From assembly GCF_000626715.1 (NCBI RefSeq), contig NZ_AQRA01000007.1, forward strand, positions 1 to 64,000: a stretch of DNA of 64,000 nucleotides, read 5' to 3'. Shown in pieces: positions 9,165 through 19,199 of this stretch (its first letter is position 1; every line of letters starts with the position of its first letter). A model generated the notes under the pieces. That model did not search any database, was not told the DNA's origin, and worked only from the letters and a program-made list of their open reading frames with translations. The stretch comes from Aquimarina atlantica (GTDB taxonomy: Bacteria > Bacteroidota > Bacteroidia > Flavobacteriales > Flavobacteriaceae). The position numbers were made by a program, and so were the translations under genes.

Positions 9165-9557
9165 ATGAATTTAAGAGGAAGAAATAAAGTTAGCCCAGAG
9201 TTTAGTATGTCTTCTATGACAGATATTGTATTTCTGTTATTAGTTTTCTTTTTACTAACATCTCCAGCGATTACTCCAGAAGCCTTGGATTTAATATTAC
9301 CAAAAGCCAAAGGAAAGAGTTCTAATGCACAAAATATATCGGTAAGTATTACTAATAAATTACAATACTATATCGATGAAGAACGTATAAGTCAAAGTAG
9401 TTTAGAATCTACATTATTATCACGATTACAAGGAAAAAATGAACCTACTATTATTCTAAGAGCAGAAGAAGGGGTTCCTATAGAAAAGGCAGTTGGAGTC
9501 ATGGATATTGCCAATAGAAATAAATTTAAAGTAATATTAGCCGTTAGGCCCGAATAA
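9165..9557 (+). CDS. exbD: ExbD/TolR family protein
   Basis: A 130-residue partner of ExbB with one N-terminal membrane helix and a periplasmic domain. The motif SMTDIVFLLLVFFLLTSP (about 17-34) contains the conserved Asp (Asp20) that sits in the ion path of ExbB/ExbD motors. The C-terminal part, with IILRAEEGVPIEKAVGVMDIA, is the usual periplasmic fold. One base separates it from exbB and two from the TonB gene. Confidence 0.94.
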   Translation: MNLRGRNKVSPEFSMSSMTDIVFLLLVFFLLTSPAITPEALDLILPKAKGKSSNAQNISVSITNKLQYYIDEERISQSSLESTLLSRLQGKNEPTIILRAEEGVPIEKAVGVMDIANRNKFKVILAVRPE

Positions 9558-9559
9558 AA

Positions 9560-10450
9560 ATGATAAAGCTCGATACAAAACATAAAAAGAAATCCTTTGT
9601 ACTTACGATACTGGTACACGTAGCGATTATCTTTTTATTGTTTTATCTAAGCTTAAATTATATGGAGCCCGAAGAAGAAGGTGGTATTGCTGTAAACTTT
9701 GGGACTACAGCAACCGGTTCGGGTAAAATCCAACCTAATAAACCTATTAAATCATCACCCAGGCAAACTACTCCAGAAACTACATCGTCGACTCCAGAGC
9801 CACAAGAAGAATCACCTCAAATAAAAGATAAAGTGGTTACCCAAGAGCTCGAAGATGCACCGGTGATAGAAAAAAAACCAAAAAAGAAACCAAAAAAGAA
9901 AACAGAGAAGCCTAAAGAAAAACCGAAACCTTCGGATCAGAAGCCTTCAAAAAATACAACAGAAAAACCCGTTAAAAAGGTAGAAGAAAAAAAACCAGAT
10001 CCAAAACCAGATAAATCTACTTTGGATATCCTAAATAGTTTTTCTAATGGCCCAAAGAATGATGGCAAAGCAAAGGGAGGAGAAGGGGATGACAAATCGC
10101 CAGGAGATAAAGGAAGCCCGAATGGAGATCCTAACGCCAGATCGTACTATGGAACCGGTAAAGGTTTAGATGGAGATGGTAATTATCGATTAGGCGGTAG
10201 AAAAGCTCTTAATAAAGAAAAATTTGTTCAGGATTGTAATGAGTCGGGCATTGTGGTGGTAAAAATAGAAGTTAACCAAAGCGGAAAAGTAACTAGAGCC
10301 ACTCCAGGAGTTAAAGGAACGACCAATAGCGCTTCATGCTTAATGGGGCCAGCAAAAAGAGCAGCTTTGGCTACTCGGTTTAATAGCGATTCTAAAGCTC
10401 CGGCAAAACAAGTAGGAACAATTATTTATCAGTTTAAACTTTCTGAATAA
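9560..10450 (+). CDS. tonB: energy transducer TonB
   Basis: This 296-residue protein has a basic N-terminus and one membrane anchor (VLTILVHVAIIFLLFYLSL, about 14-32). A long Lys/Pro-rich stretch (about 65-155, many KPKKK and EKP repeats) can span the periplasm. A Gly-rich linker follows, then a C-terminal domain with GIVVVKIEVNQSGKVTRA. The end IIYQFKLSE resembles flavobacterial TonB-like proteins. Two cysteines in the C-terminal domain could form a disulfide. It links ExbBD to outer-membrane TonB-dependent receptors such as the SusC protein at 14009-17500. Confidence 0.9.
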   Translation: MIKLDTKHKKKSFVLTILVHVAIIFLLFYLSLNYMEPEEEGGIAVNFGTTATGSGKIQPNKPIKSSPRQTTPETTSSTPEPQEESPQIKDKVVTQELEDAPVIEKKPKKKPKKKTEKPKEKPKPSDQKPSKNTTEKPVKKVEEKKPDPKPDKSTLDILNSFSNGPKNDGKAKGGEGDDKSPGDKGSPNGDPNARSYYGTGKGLDGDGNYRLGGRKALNKEKFVQDCNESGIVVVKIEVNQSGKVTRATPGVKGTTNSASCLMGPAKRAALATRFNSDSKAPAKQVGTIIYQFKLSE

Positions 10451-10458
10451 TACAAAGA

Positions 10459-11676
10459 ATGAACTATAAGGAGACCCTCGATTGGATGTTTACCCAATTA
10501 CCAATGTATCAGCGCCAGGGTGCCAGTGCATACAAAGTAGATCTTCATAATACGATACAATTAGCAGCTTATCTGGGAAATCCAGAAACTCAATTTAAGA
10601 GTATACATGTTGCGGGAACAAATGGTAAAGGCTCTACTAGCCATATGCTAGCTTCAATACTACAGGAAGCAGGTTATAAAGTTGGGTTGTATACTTCGCC
10701 TCACCTCAAAGATTTTAGAGAACGCATTCGAATTAACGGAGTTACTGTATCTGAAGAATATGTGATTGATTTTATTTCAAAACATCAACCTTATTTCGAA
10801 TCGAATCAACTTTCTTTTTTTGAAATGACCGTAGGAATGGCATTTCAGTATTTTGCAGAATCTAAAGTAGATATAGCAGTGGTAGAAGTTGGACTGGGAG
10901 GAAGATTAGATTCTACTAATATTATTACTCCAGAAATTTCTGTAATTACTAATATAGGATTAGATCATACTCGCTTTCTTGGGAATACTTTAGCAGCAAT
11001 AGCTTCAGAAAAAGTTGGGATCATTAAAGAAGGTGTACCGGTTGTTATAGGAAGGAATGCAGAAGAAACCTCAAAAGTTTTTATAGAGGCCGCTAAAGCA
11101 TCCCAAAGTCCTTTGTATTTTGCCGAAGACTGTAACAGTACACTATATTCGTCTGACCTAAAAGGAAGTTATCAAAAAGAAAATATAAGGACTGTTTTAC
11201 AAACTATAGATTTGATGAAATCAAAAGGTTGGAACATATCTGAAGATAATATTAAAAAAGGACTTCAGAATGTAGTAAAAAACACTCATTTGTTAGGAAG
11301 ATGGCAAATATTACAAGAAAAACCTAAAGTAATATGTGATACTGCTCATAACGAAGATGGATTGAAGATGGTGATGAAACAATTGATTGAAGAAGAATAT
11401 GATCATCTTCATATAGTATTAGGGGTGGTTGATGATAAAGATTTAGATGCTATTTTACCTTTATTTCCTGTTCAAGCTCGATATTATTTTTCTCAACCTG
11501 ATATTTTAAGAGGGCTTGATGAGAAAAAATTAAAAAAAGAAGCTTTAAAGTTTAACTTAATAGGAGAGGAGTATGTCTCGGTAAAAGAAGCGTATAAAGC
11601 TGCGTTACAGCAGGCTACAGGGAAAGATGTCGTTTATGTGGGAGGAAGTACATTTGTTGTTGCAGAAATAATTTAA
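10459..11676 (+). CDS. folC: bifunctional folylpolyglutamate/dihydrofolate synthase
   Basis: An ATP-dependent ligase of 405 residues that adds glutamate to folates and makes dihydrofolate from dihydropteroate. It has the Mur-ligase-type P-loop HVAGTNGKGSTSHMLASIL (about 50-68), then GLYTSPHLKDFRERIRING, VEVGLGGRLDSTNII, and NIGLDHTRFLG. The C-terminal domain includes ICDTAHNEDGL. It is the last gene of the exbB-exbD-tonB run, 8 bases after tonB, an arrangement common in related genomes. Length is normal. Confidence 0.95.
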   Translation: MNYKETLDWMFTQLPMYQRQGASAYKVDLHNTIQLAAYLGNPETQFKSIHVAGTNGKGSTSHMLASILQEAGYKVGLYTSPHLKDFRERIRINGVTVSEEYVIDFISKHQPYFESNQLSFFEMTVGMAFQYFAESKVDIAVVEVGLGGRLDSTNIITPEISVITNIGLDHTRFLGNTLAAIASEKVGIIKEGVPVVIGRNAEETSKVFIEAAKASQSPLYFAEDCNSTLYSSDLKGSYQKENIRTVLQTIDLMKSKGWNISEDNIKKGLQNVVKNTHLLGRWQILQEKPKVICDTAHNEDGLKMVMKQLIEEEYDHLHIVLGVVDDKDLDAILPLFPVQARYYFSQPDILRGLDEKKLKKEALKFNLIGEEYVSVKEAYKAALQQATGKDVVYVGGSTFVVAEII

Positions 11677-11693
11677 TTTTTCTTTAAAATTCT

Positions 11694-11724
11694 TTTGGTA
11701 GACTATAAAACTGTCTTATATTTG
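11694..11724 (+). promoter_or_regulatory. consensus Bacteroidota promoter of tRNA-Val
   Basis: TTTG at 11694-11697, a 19-base spacer, then TATATTTG at 11717-11724 give an exact match to the TTTG-N19-TAnnTTTG consensus. Transcription would begin about 15 bases before the tRNA. This is the clearest promoter in the window and helps to place the organism in Bacteroidota. Confidence 0.85.
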
Positions 11725-11745
11725 CATCCGCAATCGCAAGATAGC

Positions 11746-11823
11746 GGGCGCGTAGCTCAGTTGGTTCAGAGCACTTGGTTTACACCCAAGGGGTCAGGGG
11801 TTCGAATCCCTTCGCGCCCACCA
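11746..11823 (+). tRNA. tRNA-Val (anticodon TAC)
   Basis: The acceptor arm GGGCGCG (11746-11752) pairs with CGCGCCC (11813-11819). The anticodon stem CTTGG/CCAAG encloses the loop TTTACAC, giving anticodon TAC at 11781-11783, which reads GUA and other GUN valine codons. The T arm GGGTTCGAATCCC is present, and the 3' CCA is encoded (11821-11823). The gene stands alone with its own promoter and terminator. Confidence 0.97.
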
Positions 11824-11863
11824 AAAGGAATCTTCATTCTTAGAATGTTGATTCCTTTTTTTT
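11824..11863 (+). terminator. terminator after tRNA-Val
   Basis: AAAGGAATC and GATTCCTTT form a perfect stem, with further partial pairing inside, followed by a run of T. It starts right after the tRNA CCA end. From 11864 to 11964 nothing else is seen. Confidence 0.85.
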
Positions 11864-11964
11864 ATTTCTTATAAATCACCTAGTATTATTTAAGATAACA
11901 ATACATAGGAAATAGTAATAAGGAGTGATGAAAAAAAATTACACTTTGTTAGAAGTACCTCTTT

Positions 11965-12552
11965 TTAGTCTAAATATTTTAATGAACGTTTTTTAAACAT
12001 TGAAATAAATAAAATGATTTTCTCATTTTTAAAACTATCCCTAATTTTTTGAAAAGCTATTCGCATTTGAGATTCAACGGTTTTTACAGATACATCTAAT
12101 TTTTCAGCAATCTCTTTATACTTTATGCCATCTCTTTTATTTAGTAATAAAATCTGTTTACAGCGTGGAGGAAGCTCTTCAATAACTGCTAGAATCTTTT
12201 TTACCCTTAATTGCCGTTCTGTAGAATCACTATATTCGATTTGATTTTTTAAAACACTTAGTTTTAATTCATCCATTGCTTTGTTTCTTATTTGATCTTT
12301 ACGATATTGATCAATATATAATCTGTAGCAAACTGTGAAAAGGTAATTTTTTAAAGAAGACTCTTCAGATAAAATTTCTCGTTTATTCCATAAAATAATA
12401 AAAGAATTCTGAACAATATCCTTAGCTTTTTCTGTATCGTATGTTAAAGTTGTTACATAAGCTAGTAAAGGCTTATACAATTCATTGAAAATTAATTTAA
12501 ATGCATCTTCATCATTTTTCTTAATTTTTAAAACCAAACTACTGTCATTCAT
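11965..12552 (-). CDS. ECF (FecI-type) RNA polymerase sigma factor
   Basis: A 195-residue extracytoplasmic-function sigma factor. The start is set at the ATG at 12552 (MNDSSLVLKIKK), because the open frame extends 33 codons further with sequence unlike the family. Region 2 is seen in LYKPLLAYVTTLTYDTEKAKDIVQNSF (here split as the usual helices), and region 4 in LPPRCKQILLLNKRDG followed by YKEIAEKLDVSVKTVESQM, a helix-turn-helix. It is transcribed away from the FecR anti-sigma gene across 138 bases. In related loci the sigma factor is released when the SusC-type transducer binds its ligand, and then transcribes the locus. Confidence 0.93.
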   Translation of the reverse strand: MNDSSLVLKIKKNDEDAFKLIFNELYKPLLAYVTTLTYDTEKAKDIVQNSFIILWNKREILSEESSLKNYLFTVCYRLYIDQYRKDQIRNKAMDELKLSVLKNQIEYSDSTERQLRVKKILAVIEELPPRCKQILLLNKRDGIKYKEIAEKLDVSVKTVESQMRIAFQKIRDSFKNEKIILFISMFKKRSLKYLD

Positions 12553-12690
12553 ACTAAATTCAACGTTATTCCTGAAATGTGAATTACAAATATGCAAAAA
12601 AAAAAAAGAATTTTCTTTTAAGGGTTTTTGGTAAACCATACGTTTAATCAATAAAGAATAGGTAGTTAGTGTTGAAAAAAAAGCAGAAAC

Positions 12691-13809
12691 TTGAAAAAAT
12701 TAATTGAAAAATATTTAACCAATACGATTAACTCATCAGAAATGATGGATTTATCTAATTGGTTAAAGAAAGATGAAAATAAAGAAATTTTTAAAGTATA
12801 TATACTACAATATTATGATCTAAATTATGCCTTACAAGATGTAGATATTGAACAAGAATATATGACATTGATGAAATCTATTAGTAAACAAAAAAATAGT
12901 TATAAAACGTGGTATAAATGGGCTGCTATTTTTGTGGGCATAATTGGGCTTAGTAGTCTATATCTTTTAAATACTTCTAATGAAGTAGTTACTGAAGATA
13001 ATGAGATTACTTTAAAATTAGAAAATGGAGATATAAAAGTTATTCGAGAGAATAGCAATGAAAAAATAGTGAATAAAGAAGGAACAATAGTAAGTGTATA
13101 TCAGGATGATAAACTCGAATATAAGAATACTAAAGTAAATGACAAGGAGCTTGTGTATAATGAGCTATCTATTCCTTATGGCAAAAAACTACAACTTGTT
13201 TTATCCGATGGGAGTATGGTTCATTTAAATGCGGGCAGTTCATTAAAATATCCAGTAAAGTTTTTAAAAGGTAAAGATCGAAAAGTATTTTTAAGCGGAG
13301 AAGCATATTTTGTTATAGCAAAAGATAAACAACATCCCTTTATTGTAAATACCCAGGATGTAAATGTTCAAGCTTTGGGGACTACATTTAATGTTAATTC
13401 TTACAGAGAAGATGATGAAATGAATACTGTTTTGGTAGAAGGATCAGTTGGAGTTTATAAAGTAGATGAGAAATTTGATACAAATACTTCTACTATATTA
13501 CAGCCAGGTTATAAATTTACATGGAATAAATCTCAGCAGAGTATTGATGTAAAAGAGGTTGATGTTAGTGAGTACACCGCTTGGACTAAAGGAGAGTTGT
13601 TGTTTAAAATGAAACCATTTTCTGAAATTATTAAAATATTAGAAAGAAATTATGATGTCGTTATTATAAACAATTATAGTTCTCTAAATGAAAAACGTTT
13701 TTTAGCAAAATTTGATACAGAAACTATAGAACAAATATTAATATCTTTTCAGAGTAGTGAAGAATTTTCTTTTACAATAGAAGAAAATAGAATAACGATC
13801 AACAAATGA
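12691..13809 (+). CDS. FecR-family anti-sigma factor
   Basis: An inner-membrane anti-sigma regulator of 372 residues. A cytoplasmic N-terminal part (about 1-70) would hold the sigma factor; one membrane segment follows (WAAIFVGIIGLSSLYLL, about 75-91). The periplasmic FecR domain has LSIPYGKKLQLVLSDGSMVHL and LSGEAYFVIAKDKQHPFIV, and ends with a DUF4974-type domain (FKMKPFSEIIKILERNY onward). The start is TTG; no in-frame ATG lies near. It probably senses the STN domain of the SusC protein encoded next. Unusually, it diverges from its sigma gene instead of following it on the same strand. Confidence 0.92.
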   Translation: MKKLIEKYLTNTINSSEMMDLSNWLKKDENKEIFKVYILQYYDLNYALQDVDIEQEYMTLMKSISKQKNSYKTWYKWAAIFVGIIGLSSLYLLNTSNEVVTEDNEITLKLENGDIKVIRENSNEKIVNKEGTIVSVYQDDKLEYKNTKVNDKELVYNELSIPYGKKLQLVLSDGSMVHLNAGSSLKYPVKFLKGKDRKVFLSGEAYFVIAKDKQHPFIVNTQDVNVQALGTTFNVNSYREDDEMNTVLVEGSVGVYKVDEKFDTNTSTILQPGYKFTWNKSQQSIDVKEVDVSEYTAWTKGELLFKMKPFSEIIKILERNYDVVIINNYSSLNEKRFLAKFDTETIEQILISFQSSEEFSFTIEENRITINK

Positions 13810-14008
13810 TAATTTTATTAACCACTAAACCATTAAATTAAAGTAATGCCTATGATATAAACTTTTAATAAAAATCTATTGATTGAATAAAAAATGTATT
13901 GCAAAAAAATCGAGAAATAGTGACGTATTTCCCGATTATAGAATACGATTTAATCAATATGAATCATTTCGACATGAGTCTTATTATTAACTAAATCATC
14001 ACAAAAAT

Positions 14009-17000
14009 ATGAAAAAATTCTTTACCTCAGGGGCGTGTTTATATACTCCCCCTAAATTGAATTTAAAAATGAAACTAACACTGTTATTAACATTCATTTC
14101 TCTCTTTAAAATTCAAGCTGAATCATATTCTCAAAATACTAGGATTACTATTAACTTAGAATCTGTAAAAGTTATAAAAGTATTAGAGACTATAGAGTCA
14201 TTATCTGAGTTTAAATTTTTGGCAAATGAAAATGTAATAGATCAAAACCGTTTGGTTTCGATTAAAATGAAAAATAAAAAGATTTATAAAATATTAAATC
14301 AACTATTTGACAAACAAGGGGTAACGTATAAAGTTATAGATCGCCAAATTATTTTAGTCAAAAATAAACTAAATAATGAAGCTGTCAAAAAGTTAATCCC
14401 AGAACCAGTTAAAAAGACAAAACAGGAAAAAGAAATCAATGGTACTGTAAAAGATCAATTAGGGGTTCCGTTGACAGGTGTGAATATAATTATATCAGGA
14501 ACGACTAGAGGAGTGCAAACAGATTTTGATGGGAGATATACTATAAAAGCTTCAATAGGAGATGTATTAGATTTTTCATTTATAGGAATGAAAACAGTTT
14601 CAATCGCAGTAGGAGATTCATCAACTATCGATGTCGTTATGGAAGATGACACTGCAAGTTTAGAAGAGGTAGTAGTAACTGCATTAGGAATTAAAAGGGA
14701 GGCCAAAAAATTAGGATACTCAATACAAACCGTAGAAGGCGAAGATTTAACAAAAGTTAGAAATGTTAATGTAGTTAATAATCTTGCAGGTAGAGTAACA
14801 GGAGTCCAGGTTAATCAAAATGGAACTGGTATAGGAGGATCTGCATCGGTTACCGTTAGAGGTGTTACCTCATTAGTGCCGGGGCAAAACTCGGCGTTGA
14901 TTGTTGTAGATGGTGTTATTCTGGATGGAGGTAGTTTGGGAGAAGGAAGCTTTGCAGGAGGCCTGGATTATGGAAATGCATTATCTGATATAAATTCTGA
15001 TGATATAGAAAGTATTAACATTTTAAAAGGAGGAAATGCCACTGCACTTTATGGATATAGAGGCGCTCCAGGAGTTATTGTAATTACGACAAAGAAAGGT
15101 AAAGCCGGTAGAGTTAGAGTTGATTTATCTTCTTCGGTGACTTTTGATAATGTATTAATTGCCCCTAAGCTACAGAATAGTTATGGGCAAGGTCGTTTTG
15201 ATGCTGCTACAGGACAGTTGGTTTATGATATTACCAGACCCGGTAGTTGGGGACCTGCACTAGACGGTAGTCAGCAAACACGATTTGATGGTGTAGGTAC
15301 AGCTGCTTATAGTGGTAATCCCGGTGATTTTAAAGATTTTTACGGAACAGGTTTAACCATGATAAATTCTGTAGGCTTATCAGGAGGGTCTGATGTTATA
15401 GATTATAGATTGTCCTATTCTAATTTATTTAATAAGCCTGTTTTATCGGGTAGTGATTATAAACGTCAATCTTTGTCGTTAAATACTAATGCTAATGTGA
15501 CCGATAAATTAAAAGTACAAGCTAAGATTGCGTATGTAAAAAATACAGCAATTAATAGAGCAGATATAACAGATGGACAGGCAAATACAGTTCGAAGCTT
15601 GATCTTAAAACCCAGAAACATTTCTAATGCAGATTTAGAAGCTAATTATATTAATCCCGATGGTACGCCAAATAATTTTGGAGGATCTTCATTTACAATG
15701 AACCCATATTATGCAATTAATACTAAGTTGAATGAAGATACCAAAAACAGGTATACAGGATTAATAAGTGCAACATATAAACTTACAGATGATTTATCTG
15801 CTACTGCTAGGTATTCTCAGGATCAAAGTAATTATGCAGCCTCTATATTCAAAGGTCGCGGAGTTTTTGATAATGCACCTTCAGGGCAATTAGTAGAAAT
15901 CACACAGCAAACTACCACATCAAATTATGATTTCTTATTATCATATAATGGGTATGTAACAGAAAAAATATCTGTAAACTCAACTGTAGGATATAGTGGT
16001 TTTGAAAACAAAGCAAAATCTACAACTGTGCAAGCATCAGATTTATTAGATCCTTCGCTTTTTTCAGTAAATAATTTTGGAACTAAGGGAGTTAGTACGA
16101 GATTAAGTAATCTTAAATCTCAATCTTTATTTGGTTCTGTACAATTTGGATTTAATGATTTTGCATTTGTTGAGGTAACTGGGAGAAATGATTGGAGTTC
16201 TACATTACCAGTAGATAGTTTTTCATTTTTTTATCCTTCTGTAGGAACAAGTTTTCTATTGCATGATATTTTTGGTATAGATAGCGATAAGGTTAATCTT
16301 ATAAAACTTAGAGCTAGTTGGGCAAAAACTGGAAATGCAACACAGCCATACAGATTGGCACCAGTATATAATGTATCTTCTGCTCCGTATGATGGACTTA
16401 CATTATTTTATTTTGGGGATCCTAATTTAACACAGGGACAAGCAGAAGAAGGAGCAGCTCCAGGAACCGTAATACCTAATAAAAATCTAAAAGCCGAATT
16501 GTCATCAGAATATGAGTTGGGTATGGATGTTAAACTATTCAATAATCGATTAGGATTAGATTTTACCTACTATAATAAGGAGACAAAAAACCAGATATTA
16601 TCAATCTCTTTGCCTTCTACCACAGGAGCACAGAGCAAAATAATTAATGCAGGTTTGGTCTCTAATAAGGGAGTAGAGGTCGCTTTAACAGCAACCCCTA
16701 TAAAATCGACAAATTTTGAATGGAATACAGCTTTTAATTTTAGTAAGAATGAAAATAGAATAGAAAAACTTGTACCAGAGCTACCAACTGCTATTATAGC
16801 AAGACAATTTAATGATGTTATACAATTAACTGCCACCGAAGGGAATGTGTATGGAGATTTGGTTGGACCATCATTTTCTCGGGATGATCAGGGACGTGTG
16901 ATTTATGATAGTGATGGCTTACCAGTTGTAGGAGAAAACAAAATTATAGGAAATGTTACTCCGGACTTCTTACTGGGAATTAATAATTCATTTTCATATA

Positions 17001-17500
17001 AAAACATAGAACTTGGATTTTTGATTGATATTAAATCAGGAGGAGATGTGTTCTCATTTACTGATTTTGTGGCCAGTACAAATGGTAACGATATTAGAAC
17101 CTTAGAAGGAAGAGAATTTTATTCAGGAGGTAATGGTATTATGGTACCAAGTGACGCCGTTGTAGACGGTACATTATCTCCAAGTGTTGCCGCTAGAGGA
17201 GTTGATCCAGCAACATATTATCAAAGATTAGGTAATATCTCTGAAAACTGGATTTCTGATGGTAGTTACGTTAAGCTAAGACAAGTATCATTAACGTATA
17301 ACTTTCCATCTAGAATTTTAGATAGATTTTCGATTGCAAATATGTCTATAAGCTATATCGGAAGAAACTTAGCAATTCTTCATAAGAATACACAGAATTT
17401 TGATCCAGAAGTTGGTTTTAATACCTCTATCCAAGGAATTGAAATTTATGATTTCCCTTCTACCTCTAGCCATGGTGTAAAGTTAAACTTGTCATTTTAA
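14009..17500 (+). CDS. SusC-family TonB-dependent transporter with STN signalling domain
   Basis: An outer-membrane glycan importer of 1163 residues. A long N-terminal signal (about 1-42) is followed by an STN domain (about 47-115), which contacts FecR anti-sigma factors. Next is a carboxypeptidase-regulatory-like domain (about 142-215, GVNIIISGTTRGVQTDFDGRY class), a plug (about 220-345, with VVVTALGIKREAKKLGYS), and a beta barrel ending in Phe (KLNLSF). The STN domain together with the FecR/sigma genes upstream indicates trans-envelope signalling by ligand. SusD follows after 21 bases. The domain order and length are those of transducing SusC proteins. Transport needs ExbBD-TonB. Confidence 0.95.
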   Translation: MKKFFTSGACLYTPPKLNLKMKLTLLLTFISLFKIQAESYSQNTRITINLESVKVIKVLETIESLSEFKFLANENVIDQNRLVSIKMKNKKIYKILNQLFDKQGVTYKVIDRQIILVKNKLNNEAVKKLIPEPVKKTKQEKEINGTVKDQLGVPLTGVNIIISGTTRGVQTDFDGRYTIKASIGDVLDFSFIGMKTVSIAVGDSSTIDVVMEDDTASLEEVVVTALGIKREAKKLGYSIQTVEGEDLTKVRNVNVVNNLAGRVTGVQVNQNGTGIGGSASVTVRGVTSLVPGQNSALIVVDGVILDGGSLGEGSFAGGLDYGNALSDINSDDIESINILKGGNATALYGYRGAPGVIVITTKKGKAGRVRVDLSSSVTFDNVLIAPKLQNSYGQGRFDAATGQLVYDITRPGSWGPALDGSQQTRFDGVGTAAYSGNPGDFKDFYGTGLTMINSVGLSGGSDVIDYRLSYSNLFNKPVLSGSDYKRQSLSLNTNANVTDKLKVQAKIAYVKNTAINRADITDGQANTVRSLILKPRNISNADLEANYINPDGTPNNFGGSSFTMNPYYAINTKLNEDTKNRYTGLISATYKLTDDLSATARYSQDQSNYAASIFKGRGVFDNAPSGQLVEITQQTTTSNYDFLLSYNGYVTEKISVNSTVGYSGFENKAKSTTVQASDLLDPSLFSVNNFGTKGVSTRLSNLKSQSLFGSVQFGFNDFAFVEVTGRNDWSSTLPVDSFSFFYPSVGTSFLLHDIFGIDSDKVNLIKLRASWAKTGNATQPYRLAPVYNVSSAPYDGLTLFYFGDPNLTQGQAEEGAAPGTVIPNKNLKAELSSEYELGMDVKLFNNRLGLDFTYYNKETKNQILSISLPSTTGAQSKIINAGLVSNKGVEVALTATPIKSTNFEWNTAFNFSKNENRIEKLVPELPTAIIARQFNDVIQLTATEGNVYGDLVGPSFSRDDQGRVIYDSDGLPVVGENKIIGNVTPDFLLGINNSFSYKNIELGFLIDIKSGGDVFSFTDFVASTNGNDIRTLEGREFYSGGNGIMVPSDAVVDGTLSPSVAARGVDPATYYQRLGNISENWISDGSYVKLRQVSLTYNFPSRILDRFSIANMSISYIGRNLAILHKNTQNFDPEVGFNTSIQGIEIYDFPSTSSHGVKLNLSF

Positions 17501-17521
17501 TACTAAATAATTTAAAATATT

Positions 17522-19087
17522 ATGAAAAACATTAATCATAAAAATTATTCAAACATTAAAAGACAATTTTTTGCTATTGTATTAATGTTTGGTTGCTTAA
17601 CGTCTTCATGTACTAAAGACTTTGAAGAAATAAATACCAATCCCAATTTGCCCGAAGAAAGTGGAGCAGATAATATTATGGGAGGAGTGCAATATTTTAC
17701 CTTTGCAGAACCTAGGTTTGTAGCATGGAGAGGTAATTTGTTATATTCATCACAATTTTCTCATCAATTTTCAACAAGCGTTGCAGGAAGCTGGTGGGCT
17801 GGTGGTGATATATATGATAATGATCAAGGTTGGACCAATGCTGTGTTTGATAAATCATTTACAAAGAGTAGTTTGAATCTACGTAATTTATTAATCAAGT
17901 TTGGCGAATTAGAAGATACCAATGGTCAAGCCGCGGCTAAAATTATGATGTCTCTTTTTTATCAAAAAATGACTGATATCTTTGGAAATGTCCCTTATAC
18001 CGAAGTTATAGTACCCGAATTTGAAGTGAGTCCTCCAAAATACGATACTCAAAAAGTTATTTATAGAAGCATTTTAGAAAATCTAAAAGCACAGATGGAT
18101 GTTATAGGAAACTCAACAACGACTATTAGTGGTGATAGAGGAGATTTTATCTATGAAGGAGATCCTCAAAAGTGGAAAATTTTAGCAAATACATTACGAT
18201 TGCGCATGGCATTACGAAGTAGAGATGCATTTATTGCTGATGGTGATGGCGCTTTTATTGATGGTGTCATAGCAGATTGTTTATTAAATCCATTAATAGA
18301 CGAAACTAATGAGGCTACATTGCTTAGATCTCGTGACCCTCTGGTTAATGGTAACCTTGATGGTGGTTTTGAAGATGTTTATTGGGGATTTGGAACGGGG
18401 GCCGGAGGTAATGGAGTTACAGGTTCTAAATGGATTTTAACAGATAGACTTGTAAATCTTATGCAAGATAATAACGATCCAAGATTACCAGAAATTGCAA
18501 TTGAAGCAGAAAATGGTGGGTATGCCGGAGGTATGCCTAATGTAAGAGTTTCTCCAGCTTGGGAAGATATGTCTAAGCCTGGACCAAAAATAGTAGGAAC
18601 GTCTTTTTCTGATATTAAAGATCAAGTACCTGTAATGGTATTAACAGCTGCAGAATCCTATTTTTTACAAGCAGAAGCTGCATTGTTAGGATATGGAGGA
18701 GATGCTAATAGTTTATACCAAAGTGGTATACTAGCTAGTATTGATTTCTGGGGAGGTCAAGATGCTGGTGATTTTATAACAAACGAACCTATCGCTACAT
18801 TAAGTGGCGCTACTCAGGATCAGCTTAATCAGGTTTATAACCAAAGATGGTTAGCATCCTTAACAAACGGATATGAGAGTTGGGCGTTAGTAAGAAGGGT
18901 AGATATGATACCGCAAATAACCGATAATGTTAATTTTTGGGTAAGCCAGCCTAATAATGGTAACGTTCCTAAGAGGTTGCAATATTCTAGTACAGAATTA
19001 ATCTCTAATAGTGTTAATGTGCAAGAAGCAATTAATGCTCAAGGTCCTGATGTAATGTCTACGGCTCTTTGGTGGGATGTAAATTAA
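17522..19087 (+). CDS. SusD/RagB family nutrient-binding lipoprotein
   Basis: A 521-residue outer-membrane lipoprotein that caps the SusC barrel and binds the glycan. The signal ends in a lipobox with LTSSC (Cys30), followed by TKDFEEINTNPNLPEE, the typical start of the SusD-like_2 group. Aromatic-rich stretches (SWWAGGDIYDNDQGW, FGTGAGGNGV) and the helical core LQAEAALLGYGGDA with NQRWLASLTNGYESWALVRR fit the TPR-rich fold. It directly follows susC, as is usual in polysaccharide utilisation loci. Confidence 0.93.
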   Translation: MKNINHKNYSNIKRQFFAIVLMFGCLTSSCTKDFEEINTNPNLPEESGADNIMGGVQYFTFAEPRFVAWRGNLLYSSQFSHQFSTSVAGSWWAGGDIYDNDQGWTNAVFDKSFTKSSLNLRNLLIKFGELEDTNGQAAAKIMMSLFYQKMTDIFGNVPYTEVIVPEFEVSPPKYDTQKVIYRSILENLKAQMDVIGNSTTTISGDRGDFIYEGDPQKWKILANTLRLRMALRSRDAFIADGDGAFIDGVIADCLLNPLIDETNEATLLRSRDPLVNGNLDGGFEDVYWGFGTGAGGNGVTGSKWILTDRLVNLMQDNNDPRLPEIAIEAENGGYAGGMPNVRVSPAWEDMSKPGPKIVGTSFSDIKDQVPVMVLTAAESYFLQAEAALLGYGGDANSLYQSGILASIDFWGGQDAGDFITNEPIATLSGATQDQLNQVYNQRWLASLTNGYESWALVRRVDMIPQITDNVNFWVSQPNNGNVPKRLQYSSTELISNSVNVQEAINAQGPDVMSTALWWDVN

Positions 19088-19199
19088 TTTACCATTTATA
19101 ATAGAAGTATAAATAAATGCCAGATTAAGTTTTTAAGAATGGCTATTTTTCAGTATTAATTTCAGAAAATAGAAATGTGTTTTTTGTAGTCATGATTAT

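Noticed and set aside
12553-12651. N-terminal extension of the ECF sigma factor (33 residues).
   Set aside because: The sequence is Phe/Asn/His-rich, unlike sigma factors, and family N-termini fit the ATG at 12552.
14455-14706. Minus-strand open frames inside susC, and similar ones inside pdhA, pdhC, gldJ-region and MocR genes.
   Set aside because: They are antisense shadows of well-supported genes, with low-complexity Ser/Ile/Phe-rich translations and no promoters or homology.
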